Both the position numbers and the translations under genes were made by a program. Below are positions 6,465 through 13,870 of a stretch of DNA of 13,870 nucleotides, in pieces (positions within the stretch are counted from its first letter, which is position 1; each line of letters starts with the position of its first letter). The stretch lies in the NCBI GenBank assembly GCA_030832695.1, contig JAURIP010000013.1:1-13870 (forward strand), given 5' to 3'. The DNA comes from Sediminibacterium sp. GTDB taxonomy: Bacteria; Bacteroidota; Bacteroidia; Chitinophagales; Chitinophagaceae. Under the pieces are notes generated by a model. It saw nothing but the letters and a program-made list of their open reading frames with translations, was not told where the DNA came from and did not search any database.

Positions 6465-8336
6465 TTATCTAGAAAACAATCCGTCCAAATAGGATTCTTT
6501 CAATTCGATATAAGTAGGCGCGCCAGATGCGGTAACATTGGGTATATCACAATCGCTTAGGGATTGTATGATGCTATGCATTTCCTTTTGGGATAAACTT
6601 TGACCAGCTTTGATAGCCATCTGCCTTGACATACAACGGATTAATTTCTCTCTTTTACTGTATTTTACTTCACCAGTAAAATGTTTGAATTGTTCTAATA
6701 ATAATTCAATGGCATTTTTTTCATTGCCTGATAATACATCTGCAGGGATACCTTGAATGATAAAACTATTACTTCCGAAAGATTCTATTTCATATCCAAT
6801 AATGGAAAGGTCCTCCAACATTTCATCTAATAGTATTGCATCACTTGGGCTCAATTCCAATACCACTGGGAATAAACTTTTTTGTGTGGTATGTGGATGT
6901 GTACTTGCTTTTTGGTATTTTTCATACAATACACGCTCATGTGCCAATTGTTGATGTAGTATAATACAGCCACTTTGAGTAGGGGCGATAATATAAGTAT
7001 TATGTAATTGCAATAAAAGTGCGTCTTCGATGACACTTAAGCCTTCTTCTTCCTTATACAACCCCATAGAGGAAGCTTTTACAATATAGGATTCTGTTGA
7101 AGTTGTAGTTTCTGAAATTTCACTTGTGTCACTTGAAGTACTTGGAATATTAGTGAAAAAACTTTTCCAGTCTGTATCATTATCCCTGCTTGACTTTGGA
7201 ATAAAATGAGCTTGATTTTTTTGTGTAAATCCTGCATACAATGAATTGCTTGTGGCAGTTTGAATTTTATCAGTAGTGAATGGTTTTTGAATTGCATCCA
7301 ATTGTTGAATATTAGCATCTAATGAAAAATCAAGTGAAGGCGCTACACTAAATTGTGCCAATGCGTGTTTAACCGCAGCTTGCACAAAGGCATAAACTAT
7401 TTTATCATCCTCAAATTTAATTTCTTGTTTGGTTGGATGTACATTAATATCAATTTGTGAAGGGTCCACATCAATGTATATGATATAGCTTGGATAACTA
7501 TCCTTGGGAAGTAAACCTTCAAATGCATTCGCAACTGCATGGTGTAAATAGGCGCTTTTTATAAAACGACGATTCACAAAAAAGTATTGGTCACTTCTGG
7601 TTTTACGCGCAGTTTCGGGTTTGCCTACAAAACCAGAAACGGTTAAGTAGTCCGTTTGTTCACCTACGGTTACTAATTTTGTTTGATAATTATTGCCCAG
7701 CACTTGAATGGCTCTTTGTTTAAAGCTGCCGCCCTCCCAATGATATACATCTTGTCCGTTACTTGTTAAACTAAAAAATATTTCAGGAAAGGAAAGTGCT
7801 ACTCTAGTAAATTCTTCAATGATATGTTTTAATTCTGCTGCATTACTCTTTAAAAAATTACGACGTGCAGGTACATTGAAAAATAAATTTTTCATCGATA
7901 TGCTCGTACCTGTTTCCTGCGCAATTGAACTACACGCTGTTACTTTACTATTTTCAATTTCAACCAAGGTACCCAATTCGTCCTCGGATCTTTTGGTTTT
8001 TAAACTTACTTGCGCAACGGCTGCGATGGAAGCAAGTGCTTCTCCACGAAACCCCATGGTTCTTATTTGAAATAGATCCTCAATGGTGCTTATTTTACTA
8101 GTGGCATGTCGGGCAAATGCATTTTGGGCATCCGACACACTCATGCCCTTCCCATTGTCAATGACTTGTATTAAAGCCTTCCCGGCATCATTGACAATTA
8201 ATTTTATCTGAGTTGCACCTGCATCTACGGCATTCTCCATTAATTCCTTTACGGCACTAGCTGGCCTTTGAATCACCTCGCCTGCAGCAATTTGATTGGC
8301 TATGTGGTCCGGAAGTAAATGAATGGTATCAGACAA
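6465..8336 (-). CDS. mutL: DNA mismatch repair protein MutL (TTG start; altered endonuclease motifs)
   Basis: This 623-residue MutL couples MutS mismatch recognition to strand removal. The N-terminal GHKL ATPase is intact: ELMENAVDAGA (31-41, with E31 and N35), DNGKGM (60-65), RHATSKI (76-82) and MGFRGEALASIAA (94-106). A Ser/Thr-rich linker spans about 332-430. In the C-terminal domain the endonuclease motif DQHA(x)2E reads HQQLAHE (461-467), the ACR position reads SRQ (570-572), and the CPHGRP position reads TASGAP (602-607). The key metal-binding residues therefore look lost. A clamp-binding-like QKSLFP (485-490) remains. The start is TTG: the conserved N-terminus SDTIHLLPDHIANQIAAGEV follows it directly, an in-frame stop lies two codons upstream, and the next Met (residue 33) would cut into the ATPase. 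The gene diverges from the M3 peptidase gene. Confidence 0.95.
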   Translation of the reverse strand: MSDTIHLLPDHIANQIAAGEVIQRPASAVKELMENAVDAGATQIKLIVNDAGKALIQVIDNGKGMSVSDAQNAFARHATSKISTIEDLFQIRTMGFRGEALASIAAVAQVSLKTKRSEDELGTLVEIENSKVTACSSIAQETGTSISMKNLFFNVPARRNFLKSNAAELKHIIEEFTRVALSFPEIFFSLTSNGQDVYHWEGGSFKQRAIQVLGNNYQTKLVTVGEQTDYLTVSGFVGKPETARKTRSDQYFFVNRRFIKSAYLHHAVANAFEGLLPKDSYPSYIIYIDVDPSQIDINVHPTKQEIKFEDDKIVYAFVQAAVKHALAQFSVAPSLDFSLDANIQQLDAIQKPFTTDKIQTATSNSLYAGFTQKNQAHFIPKSSRDNDTDWKSFFTNIPSTSSDTSEISETTTSTESYIVKASSMGLYKEEEGLSVIEDALLLQLHNTYIIAPTQSGCIILHQQLAHERVLYEKYQKASTHPHTTQKSLFPVVLELSPSDAILLDEMLEDLSIIGYEIESFGSNSFIIQGIPADVLSGNEKNAIELLLEQFKHFTGEVKYSKREKLIRCMSRQMAIKAGQSLSQKEMHSIIQSLSDCDIPNVTASGAPTYIELKESYLDGLFSR

Positions 8337-8366
8337 TTTTTAATGTTTTAAAGTGTGTAAAAGTAG

Positions 8367-8374
8367 TAAATTTG
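8367..8374 (+). promoter_or_regulatory. -7 box (TAnnTTTG) for the M3 peptidase gene
   Basis: TAAATTTG is an exact match to the Bacteroidota primary sigma-factor -7 element, in the 57-base gap between divergent mutL and the peptidase gene. Initiation about seven bases downstream would give a leader of roughly a dozen bases before the ATG at 8394. A good -33 TTG is not evident. On the opposite strand, TACTTTTA (8365 to 8358) matches seven of eight positions and could serve mutL, putting the two -7 boxes back to back; that second call is weak. Confidence 0.5.
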
Positions 8375-8393
8375 CCACTTAAAATTTCATCTA

Positions 8394-10118
8394 ATGCACA
8401 GAACTGCTGACATTCAAAAGCGACCCCACCAATTTTTACCTGCCAATTTTGAACTGAGCCAATGGGAAGGCCTGGAGCCTTATTTTAAAGCCTTATTGGA
8501 CAGGGAAATTACCAATAAATTGACCCTGGAATCATGGTTGCAGGACTTGAGTGAATTAGAAGCTTTTATTAGTGAAGATGCTTGTTGGAGACAGATTAAA
8601 ATGACTTGTGATACCACAGATAAAAGTTTAGAAGCGGCCTTTACTTTTTTTTGTATGGAAATCCAACCCAAAATTCAGCCTTATGCGGATGCTTTAAATA
8701 AAAAATTAATCCAATGTCCATTCACCATTGAGTTGGACGAAAAGGAATATTTTACTTATTTAAGGTCTGTTAAAAAAAGCATTGAATTATTTAGAGAAGA
8801 AAATATAACACTACAAGCGGAGTTAAGTGTTTTGCAACAACAATATGGCACCATTGCCGGACGAATGACGATTACGGTGGATGATAAAGAATATACTTTA
8901 CAACAAGCAGCCCAATTTTTAGAAAGTGAGGATCGTGCAAAAAGAGAAGAGGTATATTTAAAAATCCAAGATCGTCGTTTGCAAGACCAACAAGAAATGC
9001 ATGATTTATTTACATCACTCATTCAAAAAAGACACCAGGTGGCATTGAATGCTGGGTTTGAAAATTATCGTGATTATAAATTTGCAGAATTAGGCAGGTT
9101 TGATTACACCAAAGAAGATTGTTTTAAATTCCATGAGGCCATAAAAATTCATGTGCTTCCCATTATTGATAAAATTTACGAACGTAAAAAAAATAAATTA
9201 GGATTAGCCACTTTAAAGCCATGGGATACGGAAGCGGAACCTGCTGGCACAAAGCCTTTGCGCCCATTTACAGATGGGCAGGATTTATTTAATAAATCAG
9301 TAACCTGCTTTGAACAAATCAATCCTTTTTTTGCGGACTGTTTGAAAAAAATGGATTCCTTAAAACATTTTGATTTAGAAAGCAGACAAGGAAAAGCACC
9401 GGGAGGGTACAATTGTCCATTAGCGGAATCAGGGGCGCCTTTTATTTTTATGAATGCGGCTGGTCAAATGAGCGATGTGACCACCATGGTGCACGAAGTA
9501 GGTCATGCGATTCATTCATTTTTAGCGCACCCATTGTCCTTATCTGCATTTAAAGAATATCCCATGGAAATTGCCGAAGTGGCAAGTATGTCTATGGAAT
9601 TATTTACGATGAATCATTGGCAAGCTTTTTTTGATAATGTGCATGATTTAAATCGTGCACAAGAACATCAATTGGAACGAACTATTACCATTTTTCCTTG
9701 GATTGCCATTATTGACAAATTTCAACATTGGGTATATGAAAATCCTACGCATTCTATTGAGGAGCGAACCCAGGCATGGACCAGCATCGCTAAGGAATTT
9801 TCAACCAATAGCATTGATTATAGTGGTTTAGATCAGTATCGTGAAATTGGATGGCAAAGACAATTGCACTTATTTGAAGTACCCTTTTATTATATTGAAT
9901 ATGGTATCGCGCAATTAGGTGCTATTGGGATGTGGATGCAGTATCAAAAAAATCCGACACTTGCGTTGGAGAATTATATGAACGCTTTAAGTTTAGGAGG
10001 TACTAAAACACTACCGGAACTTTATCAGACGGCGGGTATCTCCTTTGATTTTTCGTCCAATTATGTAAAAACTTTAATGGATTTTACAAAGGATGAATTG
10101 GAGAAATTATACCAATAG
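8394..10118 (+). CDS. M3-family oligoendopeptidase (PepF-like zinc metallopeptidase)
   Basis: This 574-residue, probably cytoplasmic, zinc oligopeptidase is of the M3 family (oligoendopeptidase F type) and digests short peptides. The zinc motif H367-E368-V-G-H371 sits in TTMVHEVGHAIHSF. The third ligand is probably E395 in EIAEVASMSME, at the usual distance. Other family landmarks are GKAPGGYNCPLAESGAPFIF (333-352) and the substrate-pocket stretch VPFYYIEYGIAQLGA (496-510). No signal peptide or membrane segment is seen, and the length is normal for the family. It is a single-gene unit: divergent from mutL, with a -7 box at 8367, and convergent with ricT. The ATG at 8394 is the first usable start after the promoter. 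Exact peptide preference cannot be read from sequence. Confidence 0.93.
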   Translation: MHRTADIQKRPHQFLPANFELSQWEGLEPYFKALLDREITNKLTLESWLQDLSELEAFISEDACWRQIKMTCDTTDKSLEAAFTFFCMEIQPKIQPYADALNKKLIQCPFTIELDEKEYFTYLRSVKKSIELFREENITLQAELSVLQQQYGTIAGRMTITVDDKEYTLQQAAQFLESEDRAKREEVYLKIQDRRLQDQQEMHDLFTSLIQKRHQVALNAGFENYRDYKFAELGRFDYTKEDCFKFHEAIKIHVLPIIDKIYERKKNKLGLATLKPWDTEAEPAGTKPLRPFTDGQDLFNKSVTCFEQINPFFADCLKKMDSLKHFDLESRQGKAPGGYNCPLAESGAPFIFMNAAGQMSDVTTMVHEVGHAIHSFLAHPLSLSAFKEYPMEIAEVASMSMELFTMNHWQAFFDNVHDLNRAQEHQLERTITIFPWIAIIDKFQHWVYENPTHSIEERTQAWTSIAKEFSTNSIDYSGLDQYREIGWQRQLHLFEVPFYYIEYGIAQLGAIGMWMQYQKNPTLALENYMNALSLGGTKTLPELYQTAGISFDFSSNYVKTLMDFTKDELEKLYQ

Positions 10119-10167
10119 TAGCTTAGCTAAAAGCAATTAAGTTAAAAGGATTAAGCAATAAGACAAC

Positions 10168-10183
10168 GCAAATTTTAATTTGC
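10168..10183. repeat. Short inverted repeat over the ricT stop codon
   Basis: GCAAATT (10168-10174) and AATTTGC (10177-10183) flank two bases and overlap the ricT stop codon, in the convergent gap between the M3 peptidase gene and ricT. It could act as a weak bidirectional transcription end, but the stem is AT-rich and no clear T run follows on either strand. The rest of the 56-base gap (10119-10174) holds nothing else recognisable. Confidence 0.25.
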
Positions 10184-11497
10184 AGAAGGCGGAGTAGTCG
10201 GTCCGTTGTTCGGACGATTCATCGGTGGACGATTATTATTTGGGCGAGGTCCTGAATTCGGACGATTATTATTCATCTGTCTGCCACCACCTGAATTTCC
10301 TCCCTGCCCGCCTGGACGATCATTATATGGTCTGTCGTTATTCGGTCTATCGTTATTTGGACGACGATCGTTGTTATTGAATCTTTGTTGATCGCGACGA
10401 CGACGATCATTTTTCTCTAAACTCTTTAAACTAATTTGACCAACCACATCAACAAAATCAGGTTCTACCTCTTTTGGCTTACCGCTGGTAACCTCTACCG
10501 CTTGTAATTCTTCAACGGCGATCCCTTGTTTGTTTAAATTTTTTATTTCCTTCACTCTTTCAATCGTTAAAGGGTAATGCTTTGTATTATTAGGCAAAGT
10601 ATACCACATTAAATTTTTGAAAATATCTTTTTTAATTAAAAAAGCTTGTCCCATGACGGTTTGTAAATTATCCGCATAATCAGGGAATGCTTGTAATGCA
10701 TCTAAGTAAGTATCTAATTCAAAATTCAAACAACATTTAAGGCGACCACATTGGCCACTCAACTTCGTTTGATTAATGGATAAGTTTTGATAACGCGCTG
10801 CAGTGGTGTTGACGCTTTTAAAATCATGTAACCAAGTACTACAACAAAGTTCGCGACCACAACTTCCAATGCCTCCTACTTTTGCAGCTTCTTGTCGGAT
10901 GCCTATTTGTCGCATCTCCACTTTTACTTTAAACTCAGTTGCGAATATTCTAATCAGTTCTCTAAAGTCAATACGATCATCTGCGGTATAAAAGAAAGTA
11001 CCTTTTTTACCATCCGCTTGAATTTCTACCTCGCTTAATTTCATTTGCAATCTAAAGTACCTTGCGTGCGCACGACTTTTTGCAAGTATATCTGCTTCTC
11101 TGCTTTTACTAATTTTAAAAGCTTCAATATCTCTTTCGTTACTTGGTCTAAGAATTTTTTTGATTTCGACACTGGATTCCTCAATGCCTCTTTTTTTAAG
11201 TTGCAGCCTTACCAGTTCGCCTGTCAAACTAACTTCACCTAAGTCAAAACCATTTACGCCTTCGACAGTGACATAATCCCCCTTTTCAAAAATTTGGCCG
11301 CTTAAATTTTTAAAGAAATCTTTACGACTACCTTGGTTAAAACTAACTTCAACCACCTTACATTGACTATTAATATCGTCAATTGGTAAATCGCTTAACC
11401 AATCATGCACATTTAAACGGTTACAACCGCCTGTGCTACACCCACCGTTGCTTTTGCAACCGCCTGGTTTACCAGTTCCACATGATCCACATCCCAT
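10175..11497 (-). CDS. ricT: PSP1-domain Fe-S protein RicT (YaaT) with Asn/Arg/Pro-rich tail
   Basis: This 440-residue protein of the PSP1/RicT family. In Bacillus subtilis RicT (YaaT) is part of an Fe-S-containing complex that works with RNase Y in mRNA processing. The core (about 45-345) contains the conserved cysteine pairs GSCGRELCCSTWLHDF (C213, C218, C219) and SGQCGRLKCCLNFE (C250, C255, C256), expected cluster ligands. The first 25 residues are Gly/Cys-rich with cysteines at 3, 6, 14, 20 and 25, a second possible metal site. From about residue 362 to the end the chain is a low-complexity Arg/Asn/Pro/Gly tail, strongly basic and without acidic residues after position 393; it is probably disordered and perhaps RNA-binding. 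The gene follows holB by 72 bases, the same order as holB-yaaT in B. subtilis, which supports the identification. Confidence 0.88.
   Translation of the reverse strand: MGCGSCGTGKPGGCKSNGGCSTGGCNRLNVHDWLSDLPIDDINSQCKVVEVSFNQGSRKDFFKNLSGQIFEKGDYVTVEGVNGFDLGEVSLTGELVRLQLKKRGIEESSVEIKKILRPSNERDIEAFKISKSREADILAKSRAHARYFRLQMKLSEVEIQADGKKGTFFYTADDRIDFRELIRIFATEFKVKVEMRQIGIRQEAAKVGGIGSCGRELCCSTWLHDFKSVNTTAARYQNLSINQTKLSGQCGRLKCCLNFELDTYLDALQAFPDYADNLQTVMGQAFLIKKDIFKNLMWYTLPNNTKHYPLTIERVKEIKNLNKQGIAVEELQAVEVTSGKPKEVEPDFVDVVGQISLKSLEKNDRRRRDQQRFNNNDRRPNNDRPNNDRPYNDRPGGQGGNSGGGRQMNNNRPNSGPRPNNNRPPMNRPNNGPTTPPSAN
10314..10358 (-). repeat. Three 15-bp tandem units inside the ricT tail
   Basis: Three imperfect 15-base units (10314-10328, 10329-10343, 10344-10358) encode consecutive NNDRP, NNDRP and YNDRP pentapeptides in the RicT tail. 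The units differ by a few third-position and other substitutions. Any gain or loss of a unit keeps the reading frame, so the tail could vary in length between strains. Confidence 0.7.
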
Positions 11498-11569
11498 ATA
11501 TCGTTAATTCAAACTGTTAATAATTAAAATACCCTCGCATAGCTTCCACCCGTTCGCTTCCTTTCTTAC

Positions 11570-12766
11570 TTATGCTTCTGTCAAAATTAAGGTTTTGTTC
11601 TGAATGATATGATACAACTTGATACTAAGTGCCATAAATAGCATTTTAGGATTTGCGTTACGTTCAATATGATAAATGGACTTATCTAGTTCATTTACAA
11701 TGGATTCCATCTGACTTACTCCTGCAATTTTGTTGATTCTAAGGGCAAAATCCTTTAAATCAATATCCAATGGCAGGTCCGATCCCATCGTTTTTAGCCT
11801 AATACTATGTTCTAACAGGTGGTTGAAATACTTTAAAAATTGTTTTTGCTGCTCTCTGCCCAATTTGCTCATTTCTTCCACCCACTTTAACTGGGCCAAT
11901 GGTCCCATTTTTAATATGGCGTTCAGCCAATCTTTGATCATACTAATATAGTCCTGGTCACTATGTTGGATTAAATGAAGCGCTTCTCTATAATTACCCT
12001 CCGACAAAATAGCCACTTGTTTTGCTTTTTCAGGGGCTAGTTTAGCGCGACCAACTAAGGCAGATTCAATTTCGTCCGTTGAAAGCCTGGGTACTTTTAC
12101 AAATTGGCACCTACTTAAAATGGTAGGTAAAATATTTTCTTCTGAAGCGGCGACTAAAATAAAAATGGTATTCTCAGGGGGCTCCTCAATTAATTTTAAA
12201 AGTTTGTTGCCTTCTTTTCCCAAATATTCGGGCATCCATAAAACCAATACTTTATAAGCACTCTCGAAGCTTTTAAAAGATAATTTTTTGATAATTTCAT
12301 TACACTCGTCTGCACTAATATTACCTTGCTTGTTTTCTGCTTTGATAAATTGAAGCCAATCAAAAGCATTGCCATAAGGATAGCCATTTATAAATTCACG
12401 CCATTGCTCAATAAAATTTGCGCTGATATTTTTTTGTCCTGGTTTTTCTATGATGGTAGGAAATGAAAAATGCAAATCAGGATGCATTAATTGACTGGCC
12501 CTGTGATAGGTTGGTAAATCTGCAATTTGTTCTGGCGTATAAAATGGCTGCGCTGTTGGCTCAGCGGGTGCGCCAAATAAATCAGCAGTCGCATTAGTTT
12601 GGCTAGGGATACTTACAATGTATTGCGCAAATGCAACAGCTAAAGGTAAAGCGCCTGAACCTTCAGGACCCACCAACAATAGTGCATTAGGCAACCTTTG
12701 TTGCTGCACCATGTCCACCAATTGTTTTTTTAGTTTTTCCTGGCCAATCACTTCGCTTAATAACAT
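11570..12766 (-). CDS. holB: DNA polymerase III subunit delta' (HolB), clamp-loader subunit
   Basis: This 398-residue AAA+ clamp-loader subunit acts with DnaX and delta to load the sliding clamp. The N-terminus MLLSEVIGQEKLKKQL and the stretch LPNALLLVGPEGSGALPLA are typical. The P-loop position reads GPEGSGAL (33-40), with alanine in place of the essential lysine, as expected for a subunit that does not bind ATP. The conserved KLLKLIEEPPENTIFIL lies at 188-204, and the SRC motif is at 218-220 in ILSRCQF. The family's small zinc module between the P-loop and the HPDLHF motif (95-100) normally has about four cysteines. Here that region (about 52-92) has none and is Ala/Pro/Thr-rich; the whole protein has only C155 and C220. 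It is followed by ricT after 72 bases. Confidence 0.88.
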   Translation of the reverse strand: MLLSEVIGQEKLKKQLVDMVQQQRLPNALLLVGPEGSGALPLAVAFAQYIVSIPSQTNATADLFGAPAEPTAQPFYTPEQIADLPTYHRASQLMHPDLHFSFPTIIEKPGQKNISANFIEQWREFINGYPYGNAFDWLQFIKAENKQGNISADECNEIIKKLSFKSFESAYKVLVLWMPEYLGKEGNKLLKLIEEPPENTIFILVAASEENILPTILSRCQFVKVPRLSTDEIESALVGRAKLAPEKAKQVAILSEGNYREALHLIQHSDQDYISMIKDWLNAILKMGPLAQLKWVEEMSKLGREQQKQFLKYFNHLLEHSIRLKTMGSDLPLDIDLKDFALRINKIAGVSQMESIVNELDKSIYHIERNANPKMLFMALSIKLYHIIQNKTLILTEA

Positions 12767-12820
12767 GAAACGAAGATAGGGCTTACTTTATAAAACTGCT
12801 TAAAATTACGAAGGAGGTCC

Positions 12821-13345
12821 TTATTTTAAATAAGCAGTGATAGCGTCACTCTCTGGTTTTACATTACTTGGAAAGTAAGCTAACATTTTGCCATTTTCGT
12901 CTATCAAAAATTTATTAAAATTCCAGCCAATGTTCGCATCCAAAACGCCATTTTTAGCTTTTTGCGTTAGCCATTGGTAAATGGGTGCAATGTTGGTGCC
13001 TTTGACATCGATTTTATCAGCTAATGGAAAATTTACACCATAATTTGCTTTACAAAAGGCTACAATTTCCTCGTTCGTTCCAGGTTCCTGTCCGCCAAAT
13101 TGGTTACAAGGAAAACCAAGAATAACTAATTTGTCTTTGTATTGATCATACACTTTTTGAAGGGATTCGTATTGGGGTGTGTAACCACATTTGGAAGCGG
13201 TATTCACAATTAATATCTTTTTTCCTTTGTAGGCAGCTAGGTTAATTTGCTTACCATCAATGCCAGTGACTTTAAAAGTATGGATGCTTTGTGCGTTTAA
13301 AACTAAAGTGGTCATCATAAATAAAAAACTTAAAATGGTTTTCAT
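12821..13345 (-). CDS. Glutathione peroxidase family thiol peroxidase, exported
   Basis: This 174-residue thiol peroxidase reduces hydrogen peroxide and organic peroxides; bacterial members with Cys often use thioredoxin instead of glutathione. The peroxidatic cysteine is C53 in NTASKCGYTPQY, where animal enzymes have selenocysteine. The rest of the catalytic set is Q86 (GGQE), W141 and N142 (IGWNFNKFL). GFPCNQFGGQ is also present, and C98 in AFCKANYG is a candidate resolving cysteine. The first 18 or so residues are a signal peptide (MKTILSFLFMMTTLVLNAQ), so the enzyme should act in the periplasm or envelope. It lies between comF and holB on the same strand, 68 and 54 bases away, and may be co-transcribed with them, although no promoter is clear. 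Confidence 0.94.
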   Translation of the reverse strand: MKTILSFLFMMTTLVLNAQSIHTFKVTGIDGKQINLAAYKGKKILIVNTASKCGYTPQYESLQKVYDQYKDKLVILGFPCNQFGGQEPGTNEEIVAFCKANYGVNFPLADKIDVKGTNIAPIYQWLTQKAKNGVLDANIGWNFNKFLIDENGKMLAYFPSNVKPESDAITAYLK

Positions 13346-13413
13346 ATGTCGCTATTTTTTCAGTTAAGGAATTTGTTTGTTACATAAATATAACAACAAT
13401 AAAACAAAATAGT

Positions 13414-13870
13414 TTAAGATAGGGTATAAGCGGCCGCCGCAAAATGAAGGGAGGCCGGGTTGGCCTCAAGTAAACAGCGGCCGGCTGATTCGGCAGTGGC
13501 GCCGGTGGTAATAATATCGTCCACCAAAAGGAGGTTTTTGTTGCAAATTTGGTCTGCGTTTTTGAGACCAAAAAGCAGGGTAGTATTCTGGCCACGTTCA
13601 ATTCGATCCTTGCGCGTTTGGGTGTTCATTTTTTTATTTTTATATAAAACTGCTTGTAAAATGGGGATGGGGAAGGCCTGTGCAATGCCTTCGCAAATAA
13701 TGAAGGACTGATTATAGCCCCTGGTTTTTTCCGTATTTTTTCGAACTGGAATGGGGATTAAAAAGTCGATTTCATTAAATCGGTTTGCTTTTTTCAATGC
13801 CCAACCAATCATATTACCTAAAAGGAAGCCGGCCCTTTTATTTTGTTTGTATTTTAATTCAAAAAGTAAT
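13414..13870 (-). CDS. comF: ComF-family phosphoribosyltransferase-like protein (5' end outside window)
   Basis: The reading frame is open to the window edge. The residues before the internal Met at 13812 (LLFELKYKQNKRAGFLLGN) are typical ComF sequence, so the gene continues beyond 13870 and that Met is not the start. The PRPP-binding motif LLLVDDIITTGATAESAG and the upstream NTQTRKDRIERGQNT segment (usual form TxxQxxLxRxxRxxN) identify the family. The cysteine-rich N-terminal zinc region expected in ComF is missing because of the window boundary. ComF proteins are linked to DNA uptake during natural transformation, probably in handling incoming single-stranded DNA, but most genomes carry one whether or not competence is known. 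The gene ends 68 bases before glutathione peroxidase. The last 60 or so bases are noticeably GC-rich, including GCGGCCGC. Confidence 0.9.
   Translation of the reverse strand, partial: LLFELKYKQNKRAGFLLGNMIGWALKKANRFNEIDFLIPIPVRKNTEKTRGYNQSFIICEGIAQAFPIPILQAVLYKNKKMNTQTRKDRIERGQNTTLLFGLKNADQICNKNLLLVDDIITTGATAESAGRCLLEANPASLHFAAAAYTLS

Noticed and set aside
10119..10129. TAGCT-T-AGCTA inverted repeat just after the M3 peptidase stop
   Set aside because: A one-base loop cannot form a stable hairpin, and no T run follows.
10206..10391. Plus-strand open frame rich in Gly/Leu/Phe/Arg opposite the ricT tail
   Set aside because: It is the antisense shadow of the repetitive ricT tail; its composition mirrors the repeats and it has no start signals.
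11498..11569. Tiny reading frame (MRGYFNY) on the minus strand between holB and ricT
   Set aside because: Seven codons with no ribosome binding site or recognisable leader-peptide feature.
12810..12818. GGAGGT on the plus strand, resembling a strong ribosome binding site
   Set aside because: No reading frame of useful length starts downstream on that strand; it lies in the short gap between glutathione peroxidase and holB, and the match is probably chance.
13414..13812. Treating the Met at 13812 as the start of comF
   Set aside because: The frame continues with typical ComF residues to the window edge, so the gene is cut by the window boundary.

Overview
The window looks like chromosomal housekeeping DNA from a member of the Bacteroidota, most likely a Chitinophagales/Chitinophagaceae-type bacterium. 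The main reasons are the gliding-motility lipoprotein GldH, a Nudix-domain/winged-helix regulator of the type common in this phylum, an Fe-S protein RicT with an Asn/Arg/Pro-rich tail, AT-rich codon use, mostly weak Shine-Dalgarno sequences, and one exact Bacteroidota-type -7 box (TAnnTTTG). Coding density is very high: no gene-free stretch reaches 300 bases, and the longest gap is about 100 bases, between the first two genes. I see no tRNA, rRNA, CRISPR array, insertion sequence, prophage or integrase.

Layout. Positions 1-51 hold the first 17 codons of an unidentified leftward gene. It diverges from a Nudix-type transcriptional regulator (155-877). Next comes a tightly packed rightward cluster: yicC (endoribonuclease), gldH, a sensor histidine kinase and an OmpR/PhoB-type response regulator, with junctions that overlap or nearly touch; it ends at a probable terminator (3981-4007). 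A second rightward unit follows: an arginase/formimidoylglutamase-family protein with altered metal ligands, overlapped by a PBP4-type D,D-carboxypeptidase/endopeptidase lipoprotein. This unit converges, with only 6 bases between stop codons, on leftward mutL. mutL diverges from a rightward M3-family oligopeptidase (8394-10118). The rest is a leftward run read from the right edge: comF (5' end outside the window), an exported glutathione peroxidase, holB and ricT.

How the genes work together. yicC and ricT both belong to RNA-turnover families. mutL and holB belong to DNA repair and replication. gldH, the PBP4 homologue and the glutathione peroxidase are envelope or periplasmic proteins. The two-component pair is the one clear signalling system, and its packing with gldH suggests co-expression with envelope or gliding/secretion functions.

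I found no convincing undescribed multi-gene system. The observations most worth checking are: a MutL whose C-terminal endonuclease motifs are all altered while a clamp-binding-like motif remains, and which must start at TTG; an arginase-fold protein with two replaced metal ligands; a RicT with a disordered basic tail partly built from 15-bp repeats; a delta-prime subunit without its zinc-site cysteines; and the yicC-gldH-kinase-regulator arrangement.
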